Below, in pieces: positions 53,195 to 62,888 of a stretch of DNA of 64,000 nt. Origin of the DNA: Arenibacter hampyeongensis (GTDB taxonomy: Bacteria; Bacteroidota; Bacteroidia; Flavobacteriales; Flavobacteriaceae); contig NZ_PIOB01000010.1 of NCBI RefSeq assembly GCF_002909255.1, forward strand, positions 62,001 to 126,000. The letters run 5' to 3'. The notes beneath the pieces were generated by a model. It saw only the letters and a list, made by a program, of their open reading frames with translations, did no database searches and was not told the DNA's origin. Position numbers and translations under genes: made by a program. The stretch's first letter is position 1. Every line of letters starts with the position of its first letter.

Positions 53195-53440
53195 ATTTGC
53201 AGTTCAATATTTAAAACCGCGGCTGCAAAAGTAAAATTTATTTGATAAAAAAACTCGATACTTTACGGATTGTTTTTTAATAATTCGTCAAACTCACCAT
53301 ATTTCCGGTCATTTTTAATATGATGGTTTTGAGAATATTGATTTACAGGAACAAAAACACCGTATACGCAGTAAACACCCTCAATTGTTAAAAAATAATA
53401 TAATTGGTGCAAAATGAAGTTATTTTTTTAAATTGCTTGC

Positions 53441-53452
53441 TTAAACGTTTAA
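53441..53452. promoter_or_regulatory. LacI-family-type palindrome upstream of the sugar locus
   Basis: TTAAACGTTTAA, a perfect 12-bp palindrome with the central CG characteristic of LacI-family operators, 18 bp before the ATG of the kinase gene. A LacI-type regulator is not in the window. The flanking 250 bp back to the tRNA hold no gene. Confidence 0.55.
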
Positions 53453-53470
53453 ATTTATTCTAACAAGCTT

Positions 53471-55156
53471 ATGAAGAATCGGAAATATACCATAGGAATT
53501 GACTTTGGAACAGATTCCGTAAGGACTATAGTTATCGATTCCAGTAATGGGCATATTGTTGGAAATGCCATTGCCAAATACGAAAGATGGGCCAAGGGGA
53601 TGTACTGCAACCCTTCAGCCAATCAATTTAGACAACACCCATTGGACCATATTGAAAGCTTAAAGCACGCTATCAAAGATATAATCCATACACTTTCATC
53701 AGAAATTATAAATGGCATTGCTGCAATTTCCGTGGCCACTACCGGCTCAACACCCATTGCAGTCAATGAAGAAGGGGTACCCCTGGCACTGCTCCCCGGT
53801 TTTGATGAAAATCCCCATGCAATGTTTATCTTATGGAAAGATCATACGGCCGTTGGGGAAGCCAAGGAGATAAACGAATTGGCTCACCATAAAAGCAGCA
53901 TTGACTATACCAAATACAGTGGTGGGGAGTATTCCTCTGAATGGTTCTGGGCCAAAATCCTGCATACCCTTCGCGTAGATAAAAACGTACGTGAAGCAGC
54001 TCACTCCTGGGTGGAGCACTGTGACTGGATTCCAGCCATGCTCACCGGAAATACAGACCTTACTACCCTAAAAAGAAGTAGGTGCGCTGCCGGACATAAG
54101 GCTATGTGGCATGCAGATTGGAATGGTCTACCGGCAGATGACTTTTGGACACAATTAGACCCCTTATTGTCTGGTTTAAGAGACAGACTTTACACAGACA
54201 CTTATACTTCTGACCATATTGCTGGAACCATTTCAGAGGAATGGTCGCAACTACTGGGCCTACCTAAGGATGTGGTGATTGGCGTAGGCTCTTTTGATGC
54301 CCACATTGGTGCCATTGGAGGTGCCATTAAGCCTTATCATATGGTGAAAGTGATTGGCACCTCTACCTGCGATATGATCGTTGCCCCCAAGTCTGAAATA
54401 GGCAACAAGGCAATTCACGGAATATGTGGGCAGGTCGATGGTTCGATCCTTCCCAACATGATTGGTCTTGAAGCCGGTCAATCTGCTTTTGGCGATCTAT
54501 ATGCATGGTATAGGGATATTCTGATGTGGCCAGCAAACAAAATTATTAGAGACAGCAAGTTATTGGACGAAGCTACCAAAGGAGCCTTATTGGAAGAAAT
54601 GGCAGAGGGAATTCTTGCCGAACTATCTGTGGCCGCAAGTAAAATAGAGATCGAGGAGTCGGGAATAATTGCATTGGACTGGATGAACGGCAGAAGAACG
54701 CCCAATTCCAACCAAAATCTAAAAGGAGCCCTACAAGGCCTAACCTTGGGCACCACCGCTCCTAATATCTTTAGGGCATTGGTAGAAGCTACAGCCTTTG
54801 GCTCAAAAAAAATAATTGAACAATTCCAGGATGAAGGTGTGCGTATAGACGGTGTTATTGCCATTGGTGGGGTTGCCCAAAAATCGGAATTCGTTATGCA
54901 AATTTTGGCCGACGTCCTAAATTTCCCGATCAGGATTATTAAATCTGAACAAACCTGTGCTCTGGGCGCTGCCATGGCAGCTGCGGTAGTCGCTGGCATC
55001 TATGATTCCATTATGGACGCCCAAGAGGCAATGGGCAGCGGATTTCAAAAAGAATACTACCCCATACCAGAAAATGTAGATAGATATAAATCCTTATATA
55101 CCCAATACTCATCCTTTGCAGACTTTGTAGAAACCCAACAATTACGGGGGGTTTAA
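53471..55156 (+). CDS. araB: AraB-type FGGY carbohydrate kinase (ribulokinase family)
   Basis: A 561-residue FGGY kinase that is clearly closest to AraB ribulokinase. The N-terminal GIDFGTDSVRTIVID phosphate loop, the AraB-type WAKGMYCNPSANQFRQHP stretch, YSSEWFWAKILHTLR, HCDWIPAMLTGN, MVKVIGTSTCDMIVAP, GQVDGSILPNMIGLEAGQSAFGD (read in parts), and the C-terminal CALGAAMAAAVVAGIY match that family rather than fuculokinase. It phosphorylates L- or D-ribulose in members tested. First gene of the sugar locus, directly followed by a FucI-type isomerase. Confidence 0.92.
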   Translation: MKNRKYTIGIDFGTDSVRTIVIDSSNGHIVGNAIAKYERWAKGMYCNPSANQFRQHPLDHIESLKHAIKDIIHTLSSEIINGIAAISVATTGSTPIAVNEEGVPLALLPGFDENPHAMFILWKDHTAVGEAKEINELAHHKSSIDYTKYSGGEYSSEWFWAKILHTLRVDKNVREAAHSWVEHCDWIPAMLTGNTDLTTLKRSRCAAGHKAMWHADWNGLPADDFWTQLDPLLSGLRDRLYTDTYTSDHIAGTISEEWSQLLGLPKDVVIGVGSFDAHIGAIGGAIKPYHMVKVIGTSTCDMIVAPKSEIGNKAIHGICGQVDGSILPNMIGLEAGQSAFGDLYAWYRDILMWPANKIIRDSKLLDEATKGALLEEMAEGILAELSVAASKIEIEESGIIALDWMNGRRTPNSNQNLKGALQGLTLGTTAPNIFRALVEATAFGSKKIIEQFQDEGVRIDGVIAIGGVAQKSEFVMQILADVLNFPIRIIKSEQTCALGAAMAAAVVAGIYDSIMDAQEAMGSGFQKEYYPIPENVDRYKSLYTQYSSFADFVETQQLRGV

Positions 55157-55223
55157 GGTTACAACTTAATCACCAATACATCCAGTAAAAACATAAGCTA
55201 TTAATAGAAATAAAAATTAAGTA

Positions 55224-57005
55224 ATGCAAAACAAGCACAACCATTTAGGAGCAATACCCAAAATAGGAATAAGACCAGTAATCGATGCCCGTTTAGGAGG
55301 CATTAGGGAGTCATTGGAGCAGACCACCATGGGCATGGCGCAACGAGTCGCCGATTTTCTTTCCACCAACCTTAAGAACTACAACGGAACACCAGTAGAA
55401 TGTGTCATTGCAGACACCACCATTGGGCGGGTGCCGGAAGCACAAAAATGTGAGGAAAAATTTCTAAGGGAGGGCGTTGGACTCTCTATCACAGTAACTT
55501 CATGTTGGTGTTATGGAACGGAAACCATAGATATGAACCCCACCCGCCCAAAAGCCATATGGGGATTTAACGGAACGGAAAGACCAGGAGCGGTTTACTT
55601 GGCGGCCGCCTTGGCCGGACATGCACAAAAAGGGGTACCTGCCTTTAGTATCTATGGAAAGGAAGTACAAGATAGCGATGACGAGAACATCCCAGAGGAT
55701 GTTCAAAAACTGTTATTGCAATTTACCAAAGCCGGACTTGCCGTTGCCATGATGAACGGTAAATCGTACCTATCCCTAGGTTCTGTTTCCATGGGGATAG
55801 CCGGTTCCATTGTCAATGAAAGTTTTTTTCAGGATTATCTTGGGATGAGGAACGAATATGTGGATATGAGCGAGGTAAACCGTAGGATGCAGCACAATAT
55901 TTTTGACCCGGAAGAATTTACAAAAGCCTTGAAATGGACCAAAGAGAACTGCAAGGAAGGCAAAAATTACAATGCCAAAGACCTACAGAAATCAAGGGAA
56001 CGTATGGATGAAGAGTGGGAGACCGTTGTTAAAATGACCTTAATTTCCAGAGATTTAATGATAGGCAATCCTAAACTGGCAGCATTGGGATTTGGGGAGG
56101 AAGCCTTGGGCCACGGTGCCATTGCAGCAGGATTCCAAGGTCAAAGGCAATGGAACGATTATATGCCCAATGGCGACTTTATGGAAGCCATCCTAAACTC
56201 TTCCTTTGATTGGAGTGGAATTCGCCCTCCTTTTATGATGGCCACCGAAAATGATAGCCTTAACGGCATTTCCATGCTTTTTGGTTATCTATTGACCAAT
56301 CAGGCGCAGATGTTCTCCGATGTAAGAACCTTTTGGAGTCCAGCTTCCATAGAAAGGGTCACTGGTCATAAGCTACAGGGTAAAGCAGCCAATGGAATAA
56401 TCCATTTGATCAATTCGGGTTCTTCAACCTTGGATGGTACCGGACAACAGCAAATAAATGGAAAACCAGCCATGAAACCGTTCTGGGAAATTTCCGAATC
56501 GGAAGCTGCAAAATGTCTGGAAGCCACAGATTGGCCACCGGCTATGTATGAATATTTTGGAGGCGGGGGATACTCCTCCCATTTTGTTACCAAAGGTGAC
56601 ATGCCCGTAACCATGTGCAGAATCAATGTGATTAAAGGATTGGGACCCGTAATGCAAATTGTTGAAGGTTGGACGGTAGCTCTACCTGAAGAAGTACATA
56701 AAACTTTGGACGAAAGGACTAATCCAACTTGGCCCACAACTTGGTTTGCACCCAGATTGAATCAGGATCAAGCATTTAAGGATGTCTACAGTGTTATGAA
56801 TAATTGGGGAGCAAACCATGGGGCTTTCAGCTATGGTCATTTTGGGGACGAAATAATAACGCTTTGTTCCATGCTTAGGATTCCTGTAAATATGCACAAT
56901 GTTGAACCTGAAAGAATATTTAGACCCAAGGATTGGGCTTCTTTTGGCATGGATCAGGAAGCAGCCGATTACAGGGCATGTGAGAATTACGGTCCACTCT
57001 ATTAA
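55224..57005 (+). CDS. fucI: L-fucose/D-arabinose isomerase (FucI)
   Basis: A 593-residue isomerase, same length as E. coli FucI (591). Strongly conserved blocks include [59 protein letters not shown], and the Mn(II) ligands in [17 protein letters not shown] and MHNVEPER. FucI interconverts L-fucose/L-fuculose and D-arabinose/D-ribulose. Encoded next to an AraB-type kinase, not FucK. Confidence 0.96.
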   Translation: MQNKHNHLGAIPKIGIRPVIDARLGGIRESLEQTTMGMAQRVADFLSTNLKNYNGTPVECVIADTTIGRVPEAQKCEEKFLREGVGLSITVTSCWCYGTETIDMNPTRPKAIWGFNGTERPGAVYLAAALAGHAQKGVPAFSIYGKEVQDSDDENIPEDVQKLLLQFTKAGLAVAMMNGKSYLSLGSVSMGIAGSIVNESFFQDYLGMRNEYVDMSEVNRRMQHNIFDPEEFTKALKWTKENCKEGKNYNAKDLQKSRERMDEEWETVVKMTLISRDLMIGNPKLAALGFGEEALGHGAIAAGFQGQRQWNDYMPNGDFMEAILNSSFDWSGIRPPFMMATENDSLNGISMLFGYLLTNQAQMFSDVRTFWSPASIERVTGHKLQGKAANGIIHLINSGSSTLDGTGQQQINGKPAMKPFWEISESEAAKCLEATDWPPAMYEYFGGGGYSSHFVTKGDMPVTMCRINVIKGLGPVMQIVEGWTVALPEEVHKTLDERTNPTWPTTWFAPRLNQDQAFKDVYSVMNNWGANHGAFSYGHFGDEIITLCSMLRIPVNMHNVEPERIFRPKDWASFGMDQEAADYRACENYGPLY

Positions 57006-57795
57006 TTGAAAATGTGAGTTTGATTGATCCTTTATGGTTGAACAATTGTTTAACATAATGTTGTCCGGTCGAGGGATCAGACAAAAAAAATCACAAGTGA
57101 CTAAAATGACATTATTTCAAAAATTTGATTTTGAGGTACATAATAAAGACGACAATTGTAGAGTGATAGTTGAAGGTTTCTAGGTCGTCCTTTCGAATGA
57201 ATGTCAGAAATCGCACATCTAGCACCCGACAAGTATGTGCGACTTCTCGTCGTCCCGAAAAGGGACTCTGTCGAAGTGACTACCGTAGTTCAATCCAAAT
57301 TAGAATGGAAATAATTTTCAAGCGACTAAAATGACATTATTTCAAAACATTGATTTTAGGACGCATAATAAAAACCTAAATAGTTGTAAATCATGTAATA
57401 ATGAATAATATAGAAAGAAGAGCGGCGCAGCCAGAAATCCTTAACCACAGAATAGGACCGAACCGTAAATGTAACGATTTACATTTACGTCGAGGGGCCA
57501 GCTGGTGCGTTTGGAAAGCTCCGAGATCAGGAGTCCCAATAAGGGACGACGCGGAGTTTCGTATACAGTTTTTCGACCTAGTTGTCGAAAAAATTCCTTG
57601 GTTAAGGCGCCTTTTCCTTTGGTTCGTTTTCTTTGGGCGAGCAAAGAAAATGAACATATATAAGTGACTTCGAGACCAGAGAAATTTTATTTTAAATCGA
57701 ACTCACATTGAAAGGAAGCATTAGGGGAAATTAGCAACCATATTCTCTATATTGAGGAAACAATTTACATACCCAGTCAACAAATATTTTATACA
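57006..57795. repeat. 790-bp intergenic region rich in repeats, no gene
   Basis: Contains a 51-bp direct repeat (57097-57147 and 57322-57372), a TCGCACAT/ATGTGCGA hairpin (57211-57242), and a dispersed-repeat copy (57470-57660). The latter ends in GTTCGTTTTCTTTG-ggcgag-CAAAGAAAATGAAC, a near-perfect palindrome at 57622-57655. Short frames inside these repeats are not genes. Confidence 0.6.
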
Positions 57796-58980
57796 ATGAA
57801 AACAAAATTCCATTGGATTACAATACTTATGTCACTGTTCTTGACAACGAATTTCTATGGTCAGGTTGACCAGGAAAATGTTAAGCATGTAAAAGTATAC
57901 TATGAGCCGGGCATGTTCGGGGGCTGGCCGGCAAATCATGGTGTATGGAATTGGGGCAATGAAATTTTGGTAGGATTTTCCAAGGGACACTACAAGGATT
58001 TGGGACCAGACCGACATAATTTCGACAAAGAAAATCCAGAGCTTCATGTGCTGGCCCGAAGTCTTAATGGCGGGGAGAACTGGACTATAGAAGACCCTGG
58101 GGCATTAGACGGAGATCTCGTAGTTCCTGATAATGGGAGTTATCATGGGCAAATGAGAAAGGACGTAAAAGCTCCTGAACCAGTTTCTGTGAAACCCATA
58201 AACTTTAATGACCCCAATCTGGCCTTTACGGTACGCATGACGGACCACCACGGTGCCGAATCCCGCATTTGGCATTCCTACAACAGGGGACGTGATTGGG
58301 AAGGCCCGTATAACTTGCCAAATTTTAATACGCCTGGTATTGGAGCACGAACCGACTACATTATTGATGGCAAAAATGAGTGCATGCTATTTCTTACGGC
58401 GGCCAAAGCCAACGGAAAAGAGGGTCGCGTTTTGTGTATAAAAACAACTGATGGTGGTAAAAATTGGAACTTCGTTTCATGGATCGGACCTGAACCAGCT
58501 GGATTTTCCATCATGCCCGCCTCCGTAAGATTATCCGACAAAGAAATTTTGGTAACTACTCGCAGAAGGGAGGAATCAGGACAATTTATCGATGCCTACC
58601 TTTCCCAAGATAATGGATTAACTTGGAGCCCCTTGGCCAACCCAGTAGAAAATTGCGGACAGGGCAATCCCCCCGCCATGGTGAAAATGACAGACGGAAG
58701 AATATGCCTGATCTATGGTTACAGGGCATTGGAAGTAGATATCAAAAACAACCGGGACAAGAGTGAAATCAGGGCAAAAATTAGCAATGACAATGGGCGC
58801 ACATGGAGCAAAGATTATGTGCTGCGCGACGACGGTTCCGGAAAAGATCTTGGCTACCCCAGGGTAGTGCAACGAACAGACGGTAAAATAGTGGCCCTAT
58901 ATTATTTTATGGACAAGAACACAGGCCCGGAACGCTATATTGCGGCCACCATTTGGGATCCTCCATCAATTGAAGATTAA
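57796..58980 (+). CDS. Exported sialidase-fold (BNR/Asp-box) protein 1
   Basis: A 394-residue protein with a signal peptide (MKTKFHWITILMSLFLTTNF, YGQ). The six-bladed sialidase fold is shown by Asp-boxes SLNGGENW, TTDGGKNW, SQDNGLTW and SNDNGRTW. I do not see the F-R-I-P motif that opens true sialidase catalytic domains, so the actual activity may be another glycoside hydrolase or lyase (BNR-type fold proteins occur in several CAZy families). Part of the sugar locus. Confidence 0.82.
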   Translation: MKTKFHWITILMSLFLTTNFYGQVDQENVKHVKVYYEPGMFGGWPANHGVWNWGNEILVGFSKGHYKDLGPDRHNFDKENPELHVLARSLNGGENWTIEDPGALDGDLVVPDNGSYHGQMRKDVKAPEPVSVKPINFNDPNLAFTVRMTDHHGAESRIWHSYNRGRDWEGPYNLPNFNTPGIGARTDYIIDGKNECMLFLTAAKANGKEGRVLCIKTTDGGKNWNFVSWIGPEPAGFSIMPASVRLSDKEILVTTRRREESGQFIDAYLSQDNGLTWSPLANPVENCGQGNPPAMVKMTDGRICLIYGYRALEVDIKNNRDKSEIRAKISNDNGRTWSKDYVLRDDGSGKDLGYPRVVQRTDGKIVALYYFMDKNTGPERYIAATIWDPPSIED

Positions 58981-59056
58981 ATTTCATACTTATAAACATA
59001 CATCCTGATATAAGTTCCCATTTATTGAATACAATTAAGTAAAACAACAGACAACT

Positions 59057-60217
59057 ATGAAACGTATTGTTTATTTCCTTCCAGTACTGACATTTATGAT
59101 TTTCTCCTGTAAGAATAAAGCGGAGAAAAACATCATAACCGAAGAAACCAAAAGCAGCAACGACATTACAGGTAATTTCACTTTACCCCCCTTGTCCCAA
59201 CCTGGCCAAGGAGCCTATCTAAGCGGGGAGTTGATCTACCCTTTGGATAATAAACCAACTCCTGAATGCCATGCCTCTACCATTGTAGAAACCCCCTTTG
59301 GACTTGTGAGCGCTTTTTTTGCCGGTACCCATGAGAAAAATCCAGATGTTGGTATCCGAATATCGCGAATGGTAGATGGTAAATGGACATGGCCGGAAGA
59401 AGTGGTCAATGGCGTGCAAAATGATACTCTGCGTTACCCTCTTTGGAACCCTGTTCTTTTTCAACCCAAGGAAGGACCACTATTACTATTTTATAAAGAG
59501 GGGCCGGACCCAAGGACTTGGTGGGGAATGTTGATGACTTCCCCCGATGGGGGAAAAACATGGTCCAAACCAGAAAAAATGGGAACCGACGAGAAAATTG
59601 GACACTTGTTGGGCCCCATCAAAAACAAGCCCATACAGTTGGCAGACGGAACCATAATTAGCCCTACCAGTACAGAAATTAAACTGGAAGATGGGGATGT
59701 AGATTGGATGGTACACTTTGAAATAAGCAAGGACAATGGCAAAACTTGGGAGGTTGTGGGGCCAATAAACGACGGAAAGGAATTTGATGCCATTCAGCCC
59801 AGTATACTTAGCTATCCCAATGGTAAAATGCAAGTGTTGTGCAGAACGAGACAAAATGTAATCTCACAGAGTTGGTCCGAGGATCAAGGCCGGACCTGGA
59901 GTAAAATGACCGCTACCGAACTGCCCAACCCCAACTCGGGAACAGATGCTGTGACCCTAAAGGACAACAGACAATTACTTATCTACAATCACACCACAAA
60001 AGAGGGTGAAGAACCCAAGGGGAGAAATATGATAAATCTGGCCATATCCGATGACGGCATTAATTGGAAGCCCGTCATGACCTTGGAAAATGTTCCTGCC
60101 GAATCGGGATATTCCTACCCGGCCATAATTCAAACAACCGATGGCTTGGTGCATATCACCTATACCTATGTAAGGCAATCCGTAAAACATGTAGTTATAG
60201 ATCCAAAGCAGTTATAA
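59057..60217 (+). CDS. Sialidase-fold (BNR) lipoprotein 2
   Basis: A 386-residue lipoprotein (lipobox FMIFSCKN, Cys ~18) with an exo-sialidase-type fold. The blades are marked by SPDGGKTW, SKDNGKTW and SEDQGRTW. The N-terminal HASTIVETPFGLVSAFFAGTHEKNPDVGIRISR (in parts) and WNPVLFQPKEGPLLLFYKEG segments match the BNR_2 (PF13088) group. Related proteins act on rhamnose- or glucuronate-containing chains, but the substrate here is unknown. 76 bp after the previous gene. Confidence 0.85.
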   Translation: MKRIVYFLPVLTFMIFSCKNKAEKNIITEETKSSNDITGNFTLPPLSQPGQGAYLSGELIYPLDNKPTPECHASTIVETPFGLVSAFFAGTHEKNPDVGIRISRMVDGKWTWPEEVVNGVQNDTLRYPLWNPVLFQPKEGPLLLFYKEGPDPRTWWGMLMTSPDGGKTWSKPEKMGTDEKIGHLLGPIKNKPIQLADGTIISPTSTEIKLEDGDVDWMVHFEISKDNGKTWEVVGPINDGKEFDAIQPSILSYPNGKMQVLCRTRQNVISQSWSEDQGRTWSKMTATELPNPNSGTDAVTLKDNRQLLIYNHTTKEGEEPKGRNMINLAISDDGINWKPVMTLENVPAESGYSYPAIIQTTDGLVHITYTYVRQSVKHVVIDPKQL

Positions 60218-60283
60218 TATGTACATAGTAATTGGTCCAAAGAACAACTCCCAAGGAATCTAATAGCCATCTAGAACTTAAAT

Positions 60284-61570
60284 ATGTCCAGCAATAAAGT
60301 AAGTAGACGAAATTTTATGGTGAAAACTAGTTTTATTTCAGCTTCTGTTACTCTATTCCCAAGCTTAATTCCAGCGAAATTATTTGGTAAAGGACAAAAT
60401 GATAATCGGAAAATATTTGTTTCAACGGATTTTGTCAACGGCGGCGGAAAAGTCACCATCCGGAATGAAGAATTGAATACCATTAGAATTAGCCCCCATG
60501 ACGAGGGTGGTGGGGGTTGGAGTAAAATCTGGTGGCACTTTATGGTTGAAGGAATTAATCTAAAAGATGAAATTATTCTGGAGTTGGAATTGGGGGCAGG
60601 GGCTAATAATCAATTGTTTTTTAGTTATGACCAAAAAAATTGGGGACTTACCAATTCTGGGATTGTAAAAACTATAGACGGCAAAAACTTTATAGTTGTT
60701 AAACATATCATTAGAGGGGAAAGAACATGGTTTTCCTATGATTTGCCATATACGCCCGAGCACATTAACGCTATTCTTGCCGAAAAGGTAAAGACTTATC
60801 CGGACATCGAAACTTTAGATTTTTGCAGAACAAAAAAAGGAAGACAAGTCAGCGCATTTTTACTCAAAAATACAGGGCCTGATTCAGATTTTAAGTATGG
60901 TATTTGGCTGCAGGCCAGAGCACATGCCTTTGAATCGGGAAGTAGTTGGGTCTTACATGAACTTATGTGCTGGTTAATGTCCAATGGCACAGAGGCCAAA
61001 GCATTAAGACGAATTTCACAAATATTTATTTTGCCCATTGTGGATGTAGATTCTGTTGTAGAGGGCAGAACTGGAAAGAATCAGAAACCACACGACCATA
61101 ACCGAGGATGGGACATGGAACCCTCATTCTGGCCTGAAATGACCGAATCTAAGTTACAACTAGCGCAATGGGCCAAAAATGGAAAAATGGATTTATTCAT
61201 TGATTTTCATGGTCCCGGAAATTCTAGCCACCCCTACTTTATTGTGCCTTTAGCAAAGGATTTATCCAGTGCAAAACAAGGACAAAATAGATTGAAATTT
61301 TTTCAAAGCTTGGACGCAAAGCCATTCAATGAAATGGCCAAGTTGACACAGTCTATGACCCATTTTCATTTCAGTGAGCGAAGCGAGGTAACAGGAAAAG
61401 AAAATGCGGTTAAATGGGTAAATGAAAATACGACAGACAATGTTGTCTCGTTGACATTGGAGGTAAACATGGGCACTCCCTTAAGTACACAATCCGGTTA
61501 TCGGGAGGAGGCTATTAAACTAGGAAAGGCAATTTCAGAATATTTTGTAAATAACTACCATCAAAAATGA
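60284..61570 (+). CDS. Tat-exported M14-type metallohydrolase
   Basis: A 428-residue protein with a twin-arginine signal (SRRNFMVKTSF). An N-terminal beta domain (about 45-150) precedes an M14-type zinc catalytic domain with ligands H-x-x-E in ARAHAFESGSSW and His in LFIDFHGPGN, plus RGW and a terminal LEVNMGTPLS with the catalytic-type Glu. M14 enzymes are carboxypeptidases or related deacylases. In a sugar locus it may remove an acyl or amino-acid group. The last 4 bp overlap the next gene. Confidence 0.8.
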   Translation: MSSNKVSRRNFMVKTSFISASVTLFPSLIPAKLFGKGQNDNRKIFVSTDFVNGGGKVTIRNEELNTIRISPHDEGGGGWSKIWWHFMVEGINLKDEIILELELGAGANNQLFFSYDQKNWGLTNSGIVKTIDGKNFIVVKHIIRGERTWFSYDLPYTPEHINAILAEKVKTYPDIETLDFCRTKKGRQVSAFLLKNTGPDSDFKYGIWLQARAHAFESGSSWVLHELMCWLMSNGTEAKALRRISQIFILPIVDVDSVVEGRTGKNQKPHDHNRGWDMEPSFWPEMTESKLQLAQWAKNGKMDLFIDFHGPGNSSHPYFIVPLAKDLSSAKQGQNRLKFFQSLDAKPFNEMAKLTQSMTHFHFSERSEVTGKENAVKWVNENTTDNVVSLTLEVNMGTPLSTQSGYREEAIKLGKAISEYFVNNYHQK

Positions 61571-62802
61571 AAAACAGAAAACAGAACCTATTAATCTGCA
61601 GCCAATTTATAGCTCAATCGATCATGGTCATGAGTGTATTTTTGGTAATGATTTTGGGTTGTAAAAGTCAACAAAATTATCCCGACCCGATTACCAATCC
61701 AACTTCAGATTTGATGTTACAAGGGGAATGGCTACACGATCCGCATAAAATAGATTTTGATAAAATTCCTAAAATCCCAGTACAACATGCTGTGGTAAGC
61801 GATGTTACCCCAGATGGCGTTAACCAACACAATTATTTGGCTTACCATGACAATCGTTATTGGATTATGTGGAGCGATGGCCCAGGTGTTGAGGATAGAG
61901 TGGGTCAAGTAGTTAAATATGCTACAAGTACAGATGGTCTCAATTGGGAAAAACCAAAATTCCTCACCACATACCCTGATGGTTCAGGGCCGGAATCGTC
62001 CCATTACAACACAAGAACAGATCAAGGCCTCAGATGGATTTCGAGAGGCTTCTGGGAATATAAAGGAGAGTTTTTGGCATTGGCCTCATTGGACGAGGCG
62101 GCAGGTTTTTTTGGACAATCTCTAAGCCTGCATGCCTTTAGATGGAACAAAGAATCCGAATCATGGGAATACCATGGAGTAGTTATGGAAAATGCCATCA
62201 ATAATTTTCCCCCAAAAAAATTACCAACAGGCGAGTGGTTGATGTCCCGCAGGTCTTTTGACTATGTTGAACGGGGAGTCGATTTTATGGTCGGTGCAGA
62301 AGAACATTTTGATCAATGGGAAGTCTACCCTGTTTTTGGTACCAATACGGAACTGGAGGCAGAGGAGCCCTATTGGTGGGCCTTGCCCGACAATAAAAAT
62401 TTAATGGCCTTATTCCGGGACAATCGTAAAAGTGGATACTTGTACCGCTCCTTTTCAACGGACAATGGCCGAACTTGGAGTCCGCCGGTGCAAACCAACT
62501 TTCCGGATGCTAGATCCAAATTCCACGGCTTGCGGTTACAGGATGGAAGATATGTCCTGGTCTCCAATTCTAATTATAAAAAAAGAGATCCGTTGACCTT
62601 GGCCATTAGCAATGATGGGATGGTATTTACCTCACTGGGATATCTGGTAGGAGGAAGACACATAGATTACCCCCATGTATTAGAGCACGATGGCTATTTA
62701 TTGATAGCCTTTGCCGGGGATGCCAAACAGAAAATAGAAGTGGTGAAAGTTAAGATTTCGGATTTGGGAAAATTAAATATGTCAGATTACGATCCAAAAT
62801 AA
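61567..62802 (+). CDS. Sialidase-fold (BNR-like) lipoprotein 3
   Basis: A 411-residue lipoprotein (lipobox FLVMILGCKS, Cys ~32) with a beta-propeller repeat structure. Only one clear Asp-box (STDNGRTW) and the TSTDGLNW, LYRSFSTDNG, LTLAISNDGMVF strands are visible. It overlaps the M14 gene by 4 bp (ATGA), so they are translated together. Like the other two BNR proteins it lacks the sialidase FRIP motif. Substrate unknown. Confidence 0.78.
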   Translation: MKNRKQNLLICSQFIAQSIMVMSVFLVMILGCKSQQNYPDPITNPTSDLMLQGEWLHDPHKIDFDKIPKIPVQHAVVSDVTPDGVNQHNYLAYHDNRYWIMWSDGPGVEDRVGQVVKYATSTDGLNWEKPKFLTTYPDGSGPESSHYNTRTDQGLRWISRGFWEYKGEFLALASLDEAAGFFGQSLSLHAFRWNKESESWEYHGVVMENAINNFPPKKLPTGEWLMSRRSFDYVERGVDFMVGAEEHFDQWEVYPVFGTNTELEAEEPYWWALPDNKNLMALFRDNRKSGYLYRSFSTDNGRTWSPPVQTNFPDARSKFHGLRLQDGRYVLVSNSNYKKRDPLTLAISNDGMVFTSLGYLVGGRHIDYPHVLEHDGYLLIAFAGDAKQKIEVVKVKISDLGKLNMSDYDPK

Positions 62803-62807
62803 TAGAA

Positions 62808-62885
62808 ATGAATACACTAAAATACATCCTTCTTGTTTCTTACTTCAAACATTCTATGACACAGGTGCAGAGCCAAAACAACTAA
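62808..62885 (+). CDS. Possible 25-residue leader or signal-peptide remnant
   Basis: ATG 62808 begins MNTLKYILLVSYFKHSMTQV, hydrophobic then ending NN at 62885. It sits 5 bp after the preceding stop and 3 bp before the symporter start. It could be a short leader, or the remnant of a signal peptide from a lost gene. Weak evidence. Confidence 0.25.
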   Translation: MNTLKYILLVSYFKHSMTQVQSQNN

Positions 62886-62888
62886 TAA

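Noticed and set aside
57401-57667. 88-codon frames on both strands
   Set aside because: They lie inside a repeat with a terminal palindrome, and the translations look random.
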